A stretch of DNA of 5,372 nt from Candidatus Thalassarchaeaceae archaeon (GTDB lineage Archaea; Thermoplasmatota; Poseidoniia; Poseidoniales; Thalassarchaeaceae), in contig DUJH01000028.1 of NCBI GenBank assembly GCA_013329905.1, forward strand, positions 448 through 5,819, written 5' to 3'. Shown one piece after another: positions 4,351-5,372 of the stretch. A program made the translations under genes and the position numbers. The notes beneath the pieces are model-generated. The model saw only the letters and a program-made list of their open reading frames with translations, was not told where the DNA came from and searched no databases. Every line of letters begins with the position of its first letter. The first letter of the stretch is position 1.

Positions 4351-5372
4351 ATGAGTCTGGCAAGTCAACTCCCTAGTCAACCTGAAGTCAACATTGGTAT
4401 GGTCGGTCACGTCGACCACGGCAAAACAACGCTCACACGGGCTCTCTCCGGAGTCTGGACAGATACCCACTCCGAAGAGAGGAAGAGAGGAATCAGCATC
4501 AAACTCGGCTATGCCGACACCGCCTTTTACAAGACTAAGAAAGGGGATTACTATCCAAAGGGCAAGCGCCCTGATGGGAAAGAAGACAACGAGAAGGAAT
4601 TGCTTCGAGTCGTCTCTTTCGTTGACGCGCCTGGTCACGAGACTCTGATGGCTGTGATGATCTCAGGCTCGTCTATTATGGATGGCGCGTTGCTTCTAGT
4701 ATCTGCAACCGAGAAGTGTCCGCAGCCACAGACACGTGAGCATCTGGCTGCGCTGCAAATCGCGGGCATCGAGAACGTGGTTGTTGTTCAGAACAAGATC
4801 GACCTTGTGTCCCGCGAGCGCGCCATCGATTCATACAACGAAATCAAGGAATTCATCTCTGGAACCGTCGCTGAGAACGCGCCGATCATCCCAATCTCCG
4901 CTCATCACGATGTCAATCTGGACATCTTGATTCAAGCGATTGAAGAGACGATTCCTACCCCGGAACACGGTAAGAAGGAGAAGGCACTGATGTATGTGGC
5001 TCGATCTTTCGACATCAATCGCCCGGGTACGAGACCGGCTAAGTTGCGCGGTGGAATCATCGGCGGCTCGGTGGTAAAGGGAGAATTCTCCGTCGGCGAC
5101 AGTATCCTCATCGCACCCGGTCGCCGAATCAAAGAAGGAAACAAGACTCGATGGGAACCAATCAAGACCGTTATCGAGTCAGTTCAGGGTGGTGGGCTCG
5201 ACCTCAAGACCATTCACGCTGGTGGACTCTGTGGAGTCGCCACACCAATGGATCCGATGGCCACGAAGGCTGACGATTTGTCTGGCCAAGTTATGGCACG
5301 TGAGGGTGAACTTCCTCCGATTTGGGAGGAATTCAAACTCGACCTCGACCTGCTTGAGAACATGGTCGCGAG
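4351..5372 (+). CDS. eif2g: Translation initiation factor aIF2 subunit gamma (3' partial)
   Basis: aIF2-gamma is the GTPase core of the heterotrimer that carries initiator methionyl-tRNA to the small ribosomal subunit. The window holds 340 codons with no stop; the family is about 410 residues, so most of the last beta-barrel domain lies beyond the edge. GTPase motifs: G1 GHVDHGKT (19-26), switch I THSEERKRGISI (39-50), G3 DAPGH (92-96), G4 NKID (148-151) and G5 SAH (183-185). The gamma-specific blocks CPQPQTREHLAALQI (123-137) and RSFDINRPGT (218-227) separate it from EF-1A and SelB. The insert between switch I and G3 (residues 51-90), which in many relatives is a zinc ribbon with two CXXC pairs, contains no cysteine and is lysine-rich here. 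The gene follows rps6e by 14 nt. Confidence 0.95.
   Translation, partial: MSLASQLPSQPEVNIGMVGHVDHGKTTLTRALSGVWTDTHSEERKRGISIKLGYADTAFYKTKKGDYYPKGKRPDGKEDNEKELLRVVSFVDAPGHETLMAVMISGSSIMDGALLLVSATEKCPQPQTREHLAALQIAGIENVVVVQNKIDLVSRERAIDSYNEIKEFISGTVAENAPIIPISAHHDVNLDILIQAIEETIPTPEHGKKEKALMYVARSFDINRPGTRPAKLRGGIIGGSVVKGEFSVGDSILIAPGRRIKEGNKTRWEPIKTVIESVQGGGLDLKTIHAGGLCGVATPMDPMATKADDLSGQVMAREGELPPIWEEFKLDLDLLENMVA

Noticed and set aside
4231..4638. 135-codon minus-strand open frame opposite rps6e and aIF2-gamma
   Set aside because: It overlaps two clearly conserved genes on the + strand and has no recognisable motif.

Overview
This window looks like a core 'informational' segment of an archaeal chromosome. 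All seven genes lie on the + strand and are tightly packed. The archaeal assignment rests on the proteins: an L10e-type large-subunit protein, eukaryote/archaea-specific S6e, the gamma subunit of initiation factor 2, the diphthamide enzyme Dph2, an Orc1/Cdc6 replication initiator and the archaeal-type hypoxanthine/guanine phosphoribosyltransferase. TATA-like boxes about 35-40 nt upstream of several start codons fit archaeal promoters. The moderate base composition, the mesophile-like proteins and the cysteine-free aIF2-gamma suggest an uncultured euryarchaeote, possibly of the marine Thermoplasmatota (Group II/III type). That lineage call is inference and cannot be fixed from this window alone.

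Layout: (1) positions 1-78 carry the last 25 codons of an unidentified membrane protein. A 9-bp inverted repeat spans its stop codon. (2) A TATA box at 151-158 and a Shine-Dalgarno site lead into rpl10e (194-739), followed 12 nt later by hpt (752-1330). (3) After 61 nt containing an 8-bp perfect inverted repeat comes dph2 (1392-2501). (4) A 92-nt gap holds a strikingly alternating purine-pyrimidine GC-rich element with nested inverted repeats, then a TATA-like box, then orc1/cdc6 (2594-3769). (5) A 69-nt gap with a TATA box leads to rps6e (3839-4336), and 14 nt later to the aIF2-gamma gene (4351 onward), which runs off the right edge with its last domain missing.

Functionally the genes centre on protein synthesis: two ribosomal proteins, the initiator-tRNA carrier aIF2-gamma, and Dph2, which starts the modification of elongation factor 2. 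A purine-salvage enzyme and the replication initiator are interspersed among them. Promoter-like signals suggest three transcription units (rpl10e-hpt with or without dph2; orc1; rps6e-aIF2-gamma).

No mobile element, CRISPR array, tRNA, rRNA or obviously new gene system was found. The points most worth a second look are the Z-DNA/cruciform-prone element directly upstream of orc1 and the apparent loss of the zinc-knuckle cysteines in aIF2-gamma.
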